Part shown: in pieces, positions 12,299 to 23,000 of the stretch
Layout: each line of letters opens with the position of its first letter
How positions within the stretch are numbered: position 1 is the first letter of the stretch
Assembly: GCA_024305745.1 (NCBI GenBank)
Contig: JAHRBS010000003.1
Span: forward strand, 1,550,001-1,614,000
Length of the DNA stretch: 64,000 nucleotides
From: Polyporus tsugae
Lineage: Eukaryota > Basidiomycota > Agaricomycetes > Polyporales > Polyporaceae
Direction: 5' to 3'
Notes under the pieces: generated by a model
What the model saw: the letters and a program-made list of their open reading frames with translations, nothing else
Databases searched by the model: none
Told to the model about the DNA's origin: nothing
Program-made: the position numbers and the translations under genes

Positions 12299-12859
12299 AT
12301 GGTCCGTTGCCAATCGCTTTCTGCCCTCTGTTGTGCACGCTGAACAACGTTTCTGAAGGCCGCGCAACAGTCGCAAAGCATCCAAACGCTCCTTGAGGCC
12401 GAGAAGGAGGCCGCAAAGGTGGTCCAACAGGCGCGCCAATGTCCGTTTACTGTCCAAAAGACACTGTAAAGGCTGGGTAGTGCTCACGCCCTTGACATGC
12501 TTCAGATCGTGTCCAGAGGCTAAAGGATGCACGTTCCGAAGCTGCAAAGGAGATAGAGGAGTACAAGAAGTCCAAGGAGCAGGAGTTCAAGGCGTTCGAG
12601 CAGTCGGTACGTCCCATTGCCTTCCATGATCTCATCCACCCTCCCCGGTTCTCAGCCCCGATCTGACCTGCCTCTCTCTAAACAGCATGTAGGGAACACC
12701 CAGACTGTCCAAGCGCAAATTGACAAGGAGACGGAGGCAAAGCAGAAGGACATCCGCGCCGCGTACGACAGTAACAAGGACCATGTCGTCCAGAAGCTCC
12801 TCGACCGCGTCGTCCTGGTTAAGCCTGAGCTGCACCGTAACCTCAAGAAGGTGGAGTGA
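12299..12859 (+). CDS. VMA10: V-type proton ATPase subunit G
   Basis: Peripheral-stalk subunit of the vacuolar H+-ATPase V1 sector, holding stator to catalytic head. The protein reads AAQQSQSIQTLLEAEKEAAK, then VVQQARQYRVQRLKDARSEAA, KEIEEYKKSKEQEFKAFE, and ends VVLVKPELHRNLKKVE at a TGA at 12857-12859. The frame upstream of AAQQ hits a stop with no ATG, so the only coherent model has an initial coding exon of just ATG (12299-12301), a 57-nt intron (12302-12358, branch-like GCTGAAC) and then GCCGCG. Further introns split Q-Y and S-H. Length is about 115 residues, normal for subunit G. Confidence 0.94.
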
Positions 12860-13390
12860 AGGCATATTTCTTATGTCTTGACCGCTCCGCCTCTTGCTTC
12901 CGCTCTCCGTCTCCGCTTCGGCCTGCCGCCTCCGCGCGGATTGAGCATTCATGACCAACGGCCAACGGACCTTCACGCAACCACACACCATGGCAGAGTT
13001 GGTACATATGTAATTACAAAGTCGTATACCCCAGCATACATTTCGACCGCAACAAGAAGTATTACTCGGCGAAACTCGGAACGAAAGGCGAACAACGGTG
13101 TGCCTTTTAACGAACGAATTGGCAAGTAGGTATGCATGTCGGAGGGCACAAGATACGGTTATGTACATCTGCTATAGCTACTGTATTACACCAGTATCGT
13201 ACACATTAGGCTCTCCCGCCCAGAACAAGACGACACATATAGGCATACCAAGAATGTCGTCCTGATTGCGTGTCACAATGGGAAGGCCGAAGTCAAGAAG
13301 TCCGTTCGGAAGACGGAACAATATTAGGGATTAGTACGTAACAGTTCTGGTTCCCCAAGTGCCAGGCCACACCCGACACTCGTTCAGAGT
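12860..13390. other. Intergenic, convergent 3' flanks
   Basis: Lies between V-ATPase G and the Zn2Cys6 regulator, both ending here. No gene recognised. Confidence 0.6.
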
Positions 13391-13838
13391 TCATGGCCGC
13401 GCGCCGCCCCCCGCGTCCACGAGCCAGTTCACGTTCGGGGGCAGGGCGCCGACGATAGACCCAGGACTGGGCTGGCCCCGGACGGAGCCGCCACCGCCGG
13501 CGGTGGGAGGACTGTCACGCAGAGACTGATTCTGGGACCCGAGCGACAACGAGGTCGCAAAGGTTTCGAACGGCGCCTTCATGTTCAGCGAGTCCAGAAG
13601 GCCGGCCTGCTCGAGCGACGGCAAGCTCGTCCGCGTAGCAAGCCCCCCTCCCCGGGAGTTGAGGTCGGACATCGATACGTTCGTGCGGAGGAGCGCCCGG
13701 GGGTTGCCCTCCCGCCGGCCCTCGTACGGCTGCGCCTGGAGCATGACGGCTGGCGGGGAGGAGTGGGAGGACGTGGGCGAATTCGAGCTGGATTTGGAGC
13801 TCGCGGTTTCCCGATACAGCGCTTGTTGCTGTTGCTGC

Positions 13839-13878
<40 letters not shown>

Positions 13879-16434
13879 GCTGTTGCCGGTGTTGTTGCTG
13901 TTGCGTGCGTGCCTTGTCCTCCTTGGCCTGCGCCTGGCTCTGTCTCCATTGCTGAGCGACAATCACGACCTTGAAGCCCCAAAGCTTCTCGAATTCACGG
14001 TCCCACACGTGTACTTGGGGGTCGTCAGGGCTGTATTTACTGTAGGACTGTCGGGGAGAAACCGGGAGCGGACGCGGAGGTCCAGACCCGCCGACGGTCA
14101 GCATTATTGCTCATCTCGGGAGCAGGCATACAGATCTCACCCAAAGCGCGCAAGCCGCTGATGGCGGAACCATATACGTACAACGTCCGTGGGCGTTTGA
14201 GAAAAAGAACGTGCTTATCAACGACCTGCCGGCGGCACTCGAGGCGCAGAGGAAGCGGGTGCGTACAAAGTATGGAAGTCTTGGCCCGCGTACCGGCGGC
14301 GTTGAAAATCAGATTGAGCTGGTCGCGGATCCAAGGAATCGGTTCCGAAAGTGTGCCTTCGCCCTGCGGAAAGGGTTAACATCGGCCAGGGGCAATTACG
14401 GAGATGCATCTCGGGGGACGGGTCCCGCGACGTACCTCAAGCACCGCGAGGTAGCAACATGCGTACATGGCATGCATGAAACAAAAGGACCAGGCACCGG
14501 AATTTGAAGATGTCTCAAACATCGTGACTTGGGTCTCCAGGTTCTCCTCGTTGAACAGGAGGTGACAAGGCAACGAGGCGTGCCAGCCCTACCATCCAGT
14601 CAGTTAGAGACCCAAAAATATTGTGTAAAAGAAATCACCTCTAGCTGTTTGCGGAGAGGGGCGATCGCAATGGCACGAGTAGGACCTTCTTTATTGGCTA
14701 AAAAGGTCATTTCAGTACCATGGCTCATGTGAATAAATACGCGCAGATACATACTGAGGACGTTCTCGACGTTGTGGTAGATCTCCAAGATGCGAAGTAC
14801 GTGACCAAATTGCGACGCATACCTCGTCTGTGGTGCAGGACGCCGCAAGTATTCACAAGCTATACGGTCGACCGACCGCATCAGGACCCTTCAAACATAT
14901 CCGTTGAAAGGCAGTACGTGTACTCACTAGCCGAATTCGTCACAGACGCCAACTCGAAAGTCGTCTCGTCGATGGGTAACCGCACTACGTCCGCTAGTTC
15001 GGCCATGCGTGGCCGGACGTCCCGATGGGTGTAGATATAGCTGATCCATTCCATAAGCAGGATGAGCCAGAAGCAGCGCCGAGTGCATTCTCGGTCGATA
15101 AACTTCATCAACGCGCCCGAGTCCGTAGGCGAAGGGGGTGTCGAGTTGTCTGGCCGCTGTACCTCGAGGCTGCCCTCGAGGACCTGAAGCGCCAGTTCTG
15201 GAGAGCACGATGAATTAGGGTGAACACGAGGTTATTTTTATGACGCCATGCCGGCGGGACGCGAGGGTGCGCCTGAAAACACGCACCGAAATACCTGAAG
15301 TGACGCGTCCACGAGTGGCTCGCTGCGATCTCGTGCATCTCCAGCAGGCAGAGCGCCTGCGCCGTGCTGACCGTTGGTTCACAGATAAGTCTCCCCGAGT
15401 TGTCGAACATTAAGCTCAGCGCCTGTTGGAAGAAGGGGACACCGGCGAGGCGCGAATGAGACGCCTTGCTTGCAACGGCTTTTGACAACGGCGCGGCAAC
15501 GGCGCATACAGCCAGGACGAGGTACGGCGGAATCTTGCTCAGCGTGAGATCGGCGGAGAAAGAAGGCTTGTGGATGATCATCCGTTGTGGATTGCAGTGT
15601 GCGAAGAATACTATCAGAGGGAGGGGCGCGTCAATGGTCAGTGAATGATAAAGTTGCGAGAAACACGAACTGTTGACTAGCTCGTGCGTGACCGCGGGGT
15701 CGGAGGTGTATGTGAAAGTTTCGGACGAAGCATCACTTTGGGAACTCAGTGGAGGGCTAGAATCCGGAGCGCCTTGTCCCTTCCGGGAACGTTTTGTGGT
15801 CGGATCTCGTTCGACGCCTTGTGGGTTGACCGGCGGGCTGGATAAAGTGGCTTGACCGGCCCATGGGGGAGTCCCGGTTGCCGGTTGTGGCTGGGAAAGA
15901 CACGTTGTGAACACTATACGACGTAAAATGAACTGAGAAGGCCAGGTACCGTTGCAACACCGGCGGGTCGCTCTGGGTGCACGTTTCGAGGTGCAGGGAC
16001 AGGCTTCCCGGATGCATCGGTGTATATGCAGTTCTTGGACGCGTAGTAACTAGCGAGGGATCAGCGCATGGCCCTTGGCGTCGAATATGGACCTACCAGT
16101 TGCTGCAGGGAGCTGAGCAAAAGAGGGGGAGTCAGGCACACCATGGTGAGGGAGGACACGCGTGCTCACCTGTTCCGTCGCACCTCCGTTTGCTCTTATG
16201 GCACGCGTCGCATGCCTGGAGAGCCTGTGAGGAACAGGATGGTACCAAGACGAGAGAAATACGCACTTTGCTGAGACGCTTCCGCTTGCCGCCTTTGACG
16301 AAGGCGACAGATACCTTTTCTTGGTCTGCGGGTCTTCCGTTGGGAGGATTAGGACAAGCCGTATTGGCGGGGAGGGAGTTAGAAGCAGTAGCAAGGCGGG
16401 ATCGGTGAGCCTTGGAATCGATGGAAGCAGACAT
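13391..16434 (-). CDS. Zn2Cys6 fungal transcription factor with polyQ tract
   Basis: Sequence-specific DNA-binding regulator; targets unknown. Residues 58-84 form a complete binuclear cluster with spacing C-x2-C-x6-C-x5-C-x2-C-x6-C (CDACHKSKRRCDG, then CSNCYYASKNC). It is assembled across introns and preceded by basic KGGKRKRLSK. YTDASGKPVPAPR follows. A fungal-specific middle homology region is visible: PLIVFFAHCNPQRMIIHKPS and AQALCLLEMHEIAASHSW. The C-terminal part holds FEKLWGFKVVIVAQQW, a run of 21 glutamines, a Ser/Pro-rich segment and the end NWLVDAGGGARP (stop 13391-13393). The start at 16434 is the first ATG in frame. It is not in a cluster with obvious target genes, so I cannot assign a pathway. 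Confidence 0.9.
13823..13885 (-). repeat. CAA/CAG repeat encoding 21 glutamines
   Basis: Sixty-three bases of mostly CAA codons with interspersed CAG on the minus strand, inside the Zn2Cys6 regulator. A shorter Q-rich segment (QQQQHR) precedes it. Confidence 0.95.
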
Positions 16435-17585
16435 TTCAGAGGCTTCAGAGGCAGAGATTTGCCAGGGGGCGCGAGGTCGGGGGTGAGGTCAACAACAAGG
16501 TTTGGCTAATGGAGGCAAGCGAGGGGAGAACGGGGGTGGTAGCACGAAGCGTAGGCGGGGAGACGAGACGGGGAGGAAGGGGGCGGGGAGAGGACGGTAA
16601 AGCGTGGAAGGAGAGTATGTCGCGAGAAGAAGGCGAGCGACTCTAACGGGCGAATATCATGGGGGGATTATAATGCAACTCGCACTGCGGGACGAGGGCG
16701 GCGGCTCCACGGGGACCTCTCCTTCTCGTCCCACTCCCCCGGTCCCGCGGCATCTCTCCCCCTGGCGTCTCTTCCTTGCCCATATCCGGCCAACTCCTCC
16801 CAGTGCAGCTTATCCTCTGCACTCGTCGACAAATTCATTCATACATGATCACGCGATTGCATGACAACGACAGTCGTTCTGAAACCGTGCTTTACTAACG
16901 TAAGGAAGGGGTGCACGGACGATCGCCTCTCATCCGGCGGCGGAGCCTGGTTTCGAAGTGCTGTCAGGCCGGCGGCATTGGACAAAGCTTCCATCACAAG
17001 CCGGCGGTTCCCCGGGGCTTGCGTGCCAAGGTGGCAGTGTGGCTAATTCTCGGTGGACACAACAAACCAACGCCAATTTAGGCGGAAAACGCTTTCTGCT
17101 TACTAACATTCGTCGCGACGCCACATTCGTCGGCCACCCCAGCACGTTAACACCCCAGTGCGGCCAGTCCAGCCCGCCTTCCAGACTCCTAGATCCACAA
17201 ATTGTACAGTAAGCGATCGATTGGGCCGCAATCGCACACTTCCTCCAGACCGCCAATGCCATCCATTGACAGAGATCACCACGCCTACCCTCGGAATAGC
17301 ACCTCGATCCATAGCTCCGTCCTAAATACTTTTACCGTGTCCCCAGCGCGATGATCTGTCACCTCGGTCCCGCGCTCGCCATATCAACACGGCAGATTGG
17401 TGTGCAACAGGGGTAAGCGGTGCGATAGTCGATGCAAGTTTGCAACCGAGAGGCGCTCCCGACAAAGAATTTGGTCTGAAATGGCGTAAACCAGGTGTAA
17501 ATCGTGCAAGCGTGTCATCATAACAGCCGAGCCACCGGCATGGCGAGGTGTACGGATACGAACAGTTTTGCTAAGGCTACAGGGA
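16435..17585. other. Intergenic: upstream region of the Zn2Cys6 gene
   Basis: About 1.15 kb with no recognisable exon. The first 180 bases are strongly purine-rich on the plus strand, that is pyrimidine-rich on the strand of the regulator, as in many fungal 5' leaders. The reading frame at 16604-16864 begins with GTG and has no family motif. Confidence 0.55.
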
Positions 17586-18048
17586 TTAGTCGAACAGACC
17601 GAAGCCCATGTCATCGTCGGACTCTTCCTGTGAAGCGGCAACGTGGTCAGCGGATGGCACATACAGACAGAACGAGGGATGTCCACTGACCTTCTCTTCC
17701 TCCTTCTCCTCCTTCTTCTCCTCGGCAGCGGCAGCGGCACCACCAGCCGCAGCACCGCCAGAAGAAGCAGCGACAGCACCACCCGACGGGACCTGTAATT
17801 GTCCAAGCGTCAGTCTCCTCGCGACGACGGGTCGGCAGAGGACGTGAAACACATACTGAAGCGAGCTTGGAGGAGCCCTCAGCGATCAGGGCGGCGACGT
17901 CCTTGCCCTTGAGCTCGGAGATGAGCTTCTCGAGGCGGTCCCCGTCGGCCTCAACGCCGACGGCACCTAGGACCTTCTTGATGTCTGCAGCGGAGGGGCT
18001 GGCGTTGCCGCCGATCTGGAGGAGGAGGTATGCAGCGAGGTGACGCAT
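17586..18048 (-). CDS. RPP2: 60S acidic ribosomal protein P2
   Basis: Stalk protein of the large ribosomal subunit; P1/P2 dimers bind P0 and recruit elongation factors. It starts [20 protein letters not shown], continues [20 protein letters not shown], and has the Ala/Gly hinge, a Glu/Lys-rich run and the invariant tail [12 protein letters not shown], ending at a TAA at 17586-17588. Two coding introns interrupt the hinge and the acidic tail. The ATG sits directly behind a splice acceptor (CCTACAG), indicating a 5' UTR intron that ends at the start codon. It is divergent from uS19, a plausible co-regulated ribosomal pair. Confidence 0.97.
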
Positions 18049-18133
18049 CTGTAGGTGATGGGAAGGGGAGATGGGAGGTCAGCTCGAGGGTCGGGTTCCT
18101 AATTTGCGCAGGCGTGACTTGCGAAACACGCAC
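18049..18133 (-). other. Probable 5' UTR intron of RPP2
   Basis: On the minus strand a GTGCGT donor, a CTGAC branch-like site and a pyrimidine-rich CCTACAG acceptor lie immediately before the ATG, giving an 85-nt intron. Inferred from splice signals only. Confidence 0.6.
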
Positions 18134-18488
18134 GGTGATAGTTTTTGGTGTTTACGAGGGAGGACCGGTAGCCACAAATCACTGCACGCAGGCGCAGAAC
18201 GTTAGTCTGACGTCGTGAGACTGCAGACGACGATGAACGCACCTTTTAATCCGCGAGGGAAGACCTGTGGATTCTATCCGACAACGTTTGGAGGAGACTT
18301 TGACGACTCTCCCTCCTCGCTCGACTCAAACTCAGAGCGGAACCGCGCCTGTGGCTGAGAACTGTACAGTAGCATTCCCACGCCCACTAACAAGCGCTCA
18401 GCCACTCACCCCGATTCAGACTCCGTCCCAAAGACGTCCAGGAGAGCCCTTGAGTCCCCACCGCAAGACCCCCAACGACACCCTCAAG
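18049..18488. other. Divergent promoter region, RPP2 / RPS15
   Basis: The 440 bp between the start codons of two ribosomal protein genes. Apart from the probable 5' UTR intron of RPP2 I see no gene and no clear TATA box. Confidence 0.55.
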
Positions 18489-19295
18489 ATGGTGAGTGCT
18501 GCCGCTATGCTGGCCTGCAAAAGAAGACGGGAAAGTGCTGACGGGACGTTTCCTGGGGCGATTTGCAGGCTGATTCCTCCGTTACCGACCCCCAAGTCGC
18601 CGCCGACCTCAAGAAGAAGCGGACGTTCCGTACCTTCTCCTACCGTGGCATCGAGCTCGACAAGCTCCTGGACCTGAGCAACGAGGAGGTGCGTGCGCAG
18701 ATCGTCTATCCTATTAATTTGACCCTGATGCTTGAAATTGTCCAGTTCGTTGAGGTATGCCAAAACCTCCAAGTCCCCCGCCCAGCCAAAGCAAGAAGTC
18801 TCACACAATCCTTTTCCCTTATCGTTGTAGGTCGTCCATGCGCGTGCCCGCAGGCGGTTCCAGCGTGGCCTCAAGCGCAAGCCCATGGGCCTGATCAAGA
18901 AGCTCCGCAAAGCGAAGAAGGAGGCGCCCCCCAACGAAAAGCCTGTCGTCGTGAAGACCCACCTCCGTAACATGATCATCGTCCCTGAGATGATTGGCTC
19001 TGTCGTCGGCATCTACAACGGCAAGGTACGTCTCCCGTCTCCCTAACGTAGAGAGTAGGGGAAACGGACGGTTGATTGGGGCGTGTGTCTGCGATCTGTA
19101 GGTTTTCAACTCTGTTGAGATCAAGCCCGAGATGGTTGGCCACTACCTCGCTGAGTTCTCGTGCTCATACAAGCCTGTCAAGCACGGTCGTCCGGGTATT
19201 GGTGCCACCCACTCCTCGCGATTGTGAGTCTTCTTAATATGTTTTGGTGCACGACGGGCGCCTGACCACTCCGGTGTAGCATCCCTCTCAAGTAG
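18489..19295 (+). CDS. RPS15: 40S ribosomal protein S15 (uS19)
   Basis: Small-subunit head protein near the decoding site. The first coding exon is only ATG (18489-18491); a 77-nt intron with GTGAGT donor and CTGAC branch leads to GCTGATTCC ([19 protein letters not shown]). [19 protein letters not shown] is followed by a 9-nt exon, TTCGTTGAG (18746-18754, FVE), then [18 protein letters not shown]. The core [36 protein letters not shown] and the C-terminal [14 protein letters not shown] are near-invariant. The stop is TAG at 19293-19295. Length is about 150 residues, as expected. Confidence 0.97.
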
Positions 19296-20014
19296 AGGAC
19301 CGGGTTTTACGACTTGTTATGCTGTTTTCATCCATCATCCATGTGCAGTAGTCCAAAAGTAATATGCAACCATGCATACTATGCGCACCCGGAACGCATA
19401 CTCGTTTGCATTGTACGATATGATCCAGAACTGCTTATGCATGTGGGATCAGCTCCGGCCCTGTTTCAGTAGAGGCTACGGCCCTGCAGGAAGTGTCAAA
19501 TTGTCAACGTGACACATACGCAGAAACCCTAACGGTCAGTATAACCATACAGAGCAGCACGTCCGCCGTCACGCATGCACTATCCAATTTTATCGTTCAT
19601 TGCCCTAGCGGCTGTTCTGTGAGGGTATAGATGTTCGTCCATGCTATAGGTTAAGTGAGTAAGGTGAAGTACAGATACGCGGCAAATTCAGAGAAGGAGA
19701 GAGGGGGATAGTAGAGAGAGAGGGGGACAAGCTGAGCGCGTTGGAGTGCGAGAATGTCGTACTGAGTATATCGAAAGGCGAACGAGTGCGGGGTACTACC
19801 GTGGCGATGGGCAATGACGACATGTGAAAGAGGCAGAGACTAGGAGCCTGACAAGGGTGGGGCATATGTACGTGTGAGGGGCTCGATGCTCGGTACGAAG
19901 AGGACGCAATGCGTTGTGAAGCAGGATGACGGCGACGGGGATGTACAGGAGATGTATGGAGGGACCGGAGAGCAGGTAGCGAAGAGCGGGAGGCTGGGCA
20001 ACGTCAGGGAAGGA
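19296..20014. other. Intergenic, convergent 3' flanks
   Basis: Between the uS19 and RhoGAP stop codons. No gene seen; a short minus-strand frame (19644-19865) has no recognisable motif. Confidence 0.55.
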
Positions 20015-23000
20015 TTACCGCTGCTGATGCTGTCCGTTCGGCACATATGGACTCGGGCTCTCGCTGCTGGGCCTCGACGCCGCGGCGGCCATGTTCGGGT
20101 TGACGAACGACGACGATGGCGGACGAGACGACGGCCGATTCGGGTCCTGCACAGAGGGCGGCCCTACCGCCCAGTCCGGGCTCGGGCTCTGCATACCCTG
20201 CATGTTCGCAGGCATCCGGGGCTGAGGCGAGTGGATCGCACCCATCGTTGACTGCGTCGCCGACTGCGGCGCTAGACCTGGAGAAGGGAAGGAGAAGGGC
20301 GAGTGTGGCATCTGCGGAGGTTGCCGCTGCTGTGGGAGACCGTTCCGAAGCATGCCTTCCGATGGCGTTGAGTTGGCCATTGGAGGCCTGTCTAGGAACT
20401 GAGGGTTCGATTGCGTCGCCCTGAATCATGGCAATACACGTCAGGTAGGATTCACGCCCGAGCACGATCGAAAAGCTTACCTTGGTGGCATGGAACGCGG
20501 GTCCTCGGGTCGTGGTGTGCCCGGAGTGAGGTTGAACGTCGCATTGCCAAGGGTGGGGGAAGTGAGTCCCGGTGTTCTGCCACCGGTCTTCACGCGCATA
20601 TACGTATCAACCTTCTTCAGGAACTCCCTGCTGGGCAGCTCCATGCAGTTGACGAAGTACTCCTCGTCCACGAGCATCGGCAAGAACTCCTCCGGGACGC
20701 AGTAGAATTCGTCCTGGTTTTCCAGCAACGCGGTGACCACTCTGATCGAGCCGAAACTTTCGTCCCTGACTGCGTTTGCTCCACGCGAGTAAAGGATGCT
20801 CGGGCAAATGACAGTTGCGAGGTTCGGGAGATCCATTTTGCTACCAGTTTCCTCGTCCAGGTGCGCAAAGGATGCGACCCACTTCAGGAAAACGAAGAGC
20901 ACCTCGAGAGTGTCACGGTGCGCCTTTGGCAAAATGAGCGACACCATATGCAGCAACCGGTTCCTCTCCTGCTCAGTTGGCAATGCTATAGAACGGGATC
21001 AATTGGGGGAGTAAATCACTTGTTCAAAGGCTACGCACATTGAGTCGCAATGAACAACCGATGCAGTTTGAACGTCATGAGGGGATCAGGAAGTTCCCGG
21101 AAGAACTTCTTCAAAAGCGCAGCAAGTTGAACTGGGTTGTCCTGCGTGAGGTCAACAGACGGGGCGTCACGGTCGATCGCATCAGTAAGCTCCTTCAAGC
21201 GACGAATGTTGCCGTTTCTGCGGAAGATGCCCTCGATGGACATATCTAGAGTGGTTCGAAATTAGACGGACCCTGCCAATAAAGGACCTATGACATACCC
21301 ATTTGTCGCATGGCGGAGATAGAGTCATCCACAAAACTTGGAATGCGAAGAGGTGTACGCCCGGCACCTAAAAGAGAGTCTGCGCCTTCCCGCTCTACCA
21401 GAAGCTCGAGAGGTACGCCGAAGACACCTATAAGCGGCTCTATGAGAAATCGTACCACAGCCCGTTCACTCGAGTCGACGTACCCTTCTTCTTCACGTTC
21501 TTCTTGTCGTTGCCCGCCTTGAACAGCTGCTTCCAGAACGAGCTCTTCTTGACCTCAACCAGCTCCAGTATCTCCTCCAGGTCAAACTGATCCCTCAGCC
21601 CCGACCTCTGGAGGACGAGGACGGCACAATGCTTGACGATCGCGAGTTGAAGCGGGTTCAGGTCCCCGATGTACGGTATTGAGCTCTGGCTGGGGAGCGA
21701 CCGCCTCTGCTCCCGTGCTTGCGCCGCCTCGACGAGTTGCGGGATATCCGCCAGGGTAATGCCATCCTCGATGCCACCGACCATCTCCTCGTCCGCGCCA
21801 ACGCCGGAAGGCGAGCTGGGCCCGGACTCGTCGACAATCTTGATGGCGGTATTCCCTCGTGCGAACGCAGGCCGGATGACCTGCGAGCCAACAGAGGTGT
21901 CGATTGTCCCCGGAGATGGCAGGGATCGCTGTTGCTGAGGGTGTGGCGAATGGATATGGATAGGGGGCGCCTTCTGGCTCCGTGTTGTCCCCTGCTGCGC
22001 TGTCTGGGGCGCGGGTGTACGCGCGGCAGGAGTGACCTCGTGTGGGCGGTGGGCGACGTCGGAGGGATGTGCGACTTTACCTGCTGGGCTCTCGACGATT
22101 GTCGATCGCTTTGCCACTCGTGCGGTGGAGGACAGTTTCCGATCCAGATGTACTGAGCGGAGGCGGTTGATGTCGCCAGAGTTGCGGTAAGGATCATCGT
22201 CCGTGTCGCGCGCCTGGATTTGCCCTGGAGTCGCTGCTAATGAAAGGTTAGCCAAGAGCGTGGTGTCATAACAGGGTGCTTACCAGGTGAAAGAGGGACA
22301 ACGCCTCGCTTCTTGAGCAGCACATACAATCGTCGTAGGGCGACGTTCAGCAGGAATGCGTACTGCTCCAACCGCGAGACAGCCTGGAATCCCACACGGC
22401 AACCGGCATGGCCATGCTCTGTGCAGAAGATGGCGGTGGGTATAACGCCAAAGGATGTGGTCTCCTTTACCGTCTCAACCTCAAAGACGAAGGCGCCGAC
22501 GTTCGCGGGTGGCCTCCGTGCGGTCGAAGCTTTGGGCTTGGCGTCCTTTTCCTGGCCAGGCTGCGGCCCATCCTTCTCCCTGTCTTCCACCATCTTCGAC
22601 GTCTCCTTGACTGTTGGCATGGCCGCTGCTTTACCGCAAGTCTGGCAGGTGAGACAGTGAGAGTGCCACCGCTGGTACGTCCCAAGTCGTACGCAATCTT
22701 CTTCGACGGTCTGATTACACTTGACACACAAGTCTGACGGAGGGTTGACAACGGGGACTTTGGCGAGAATGGGGTCCTTGGGGGAGCCACTGAAAGGGCT
22801 TTCACCAGCGTTCTCGGGCGCAAGACTCTTGAAACCGTAGATGACACCCTGGGTCCCAAGATTGCCAGAATCGCTCTGCGGGATCAGCTCGCCGTTCGGT
22901 CGCTTCATGATACGGCGCGCAGAAGGGTTGCTGCCCTGGATGGCGAGCATATGCAGCTTGTCTAGGAAGTTGGTGATCGCCTCACGGACATCTTGCTCTC

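Noticed and set aside
13581..13955. Plus-strand frame encoding a long poly-cysteine run
   Set aside because: It is the reverse strand of the CAA/CAG repeat in the Zn2Cys6 gene.
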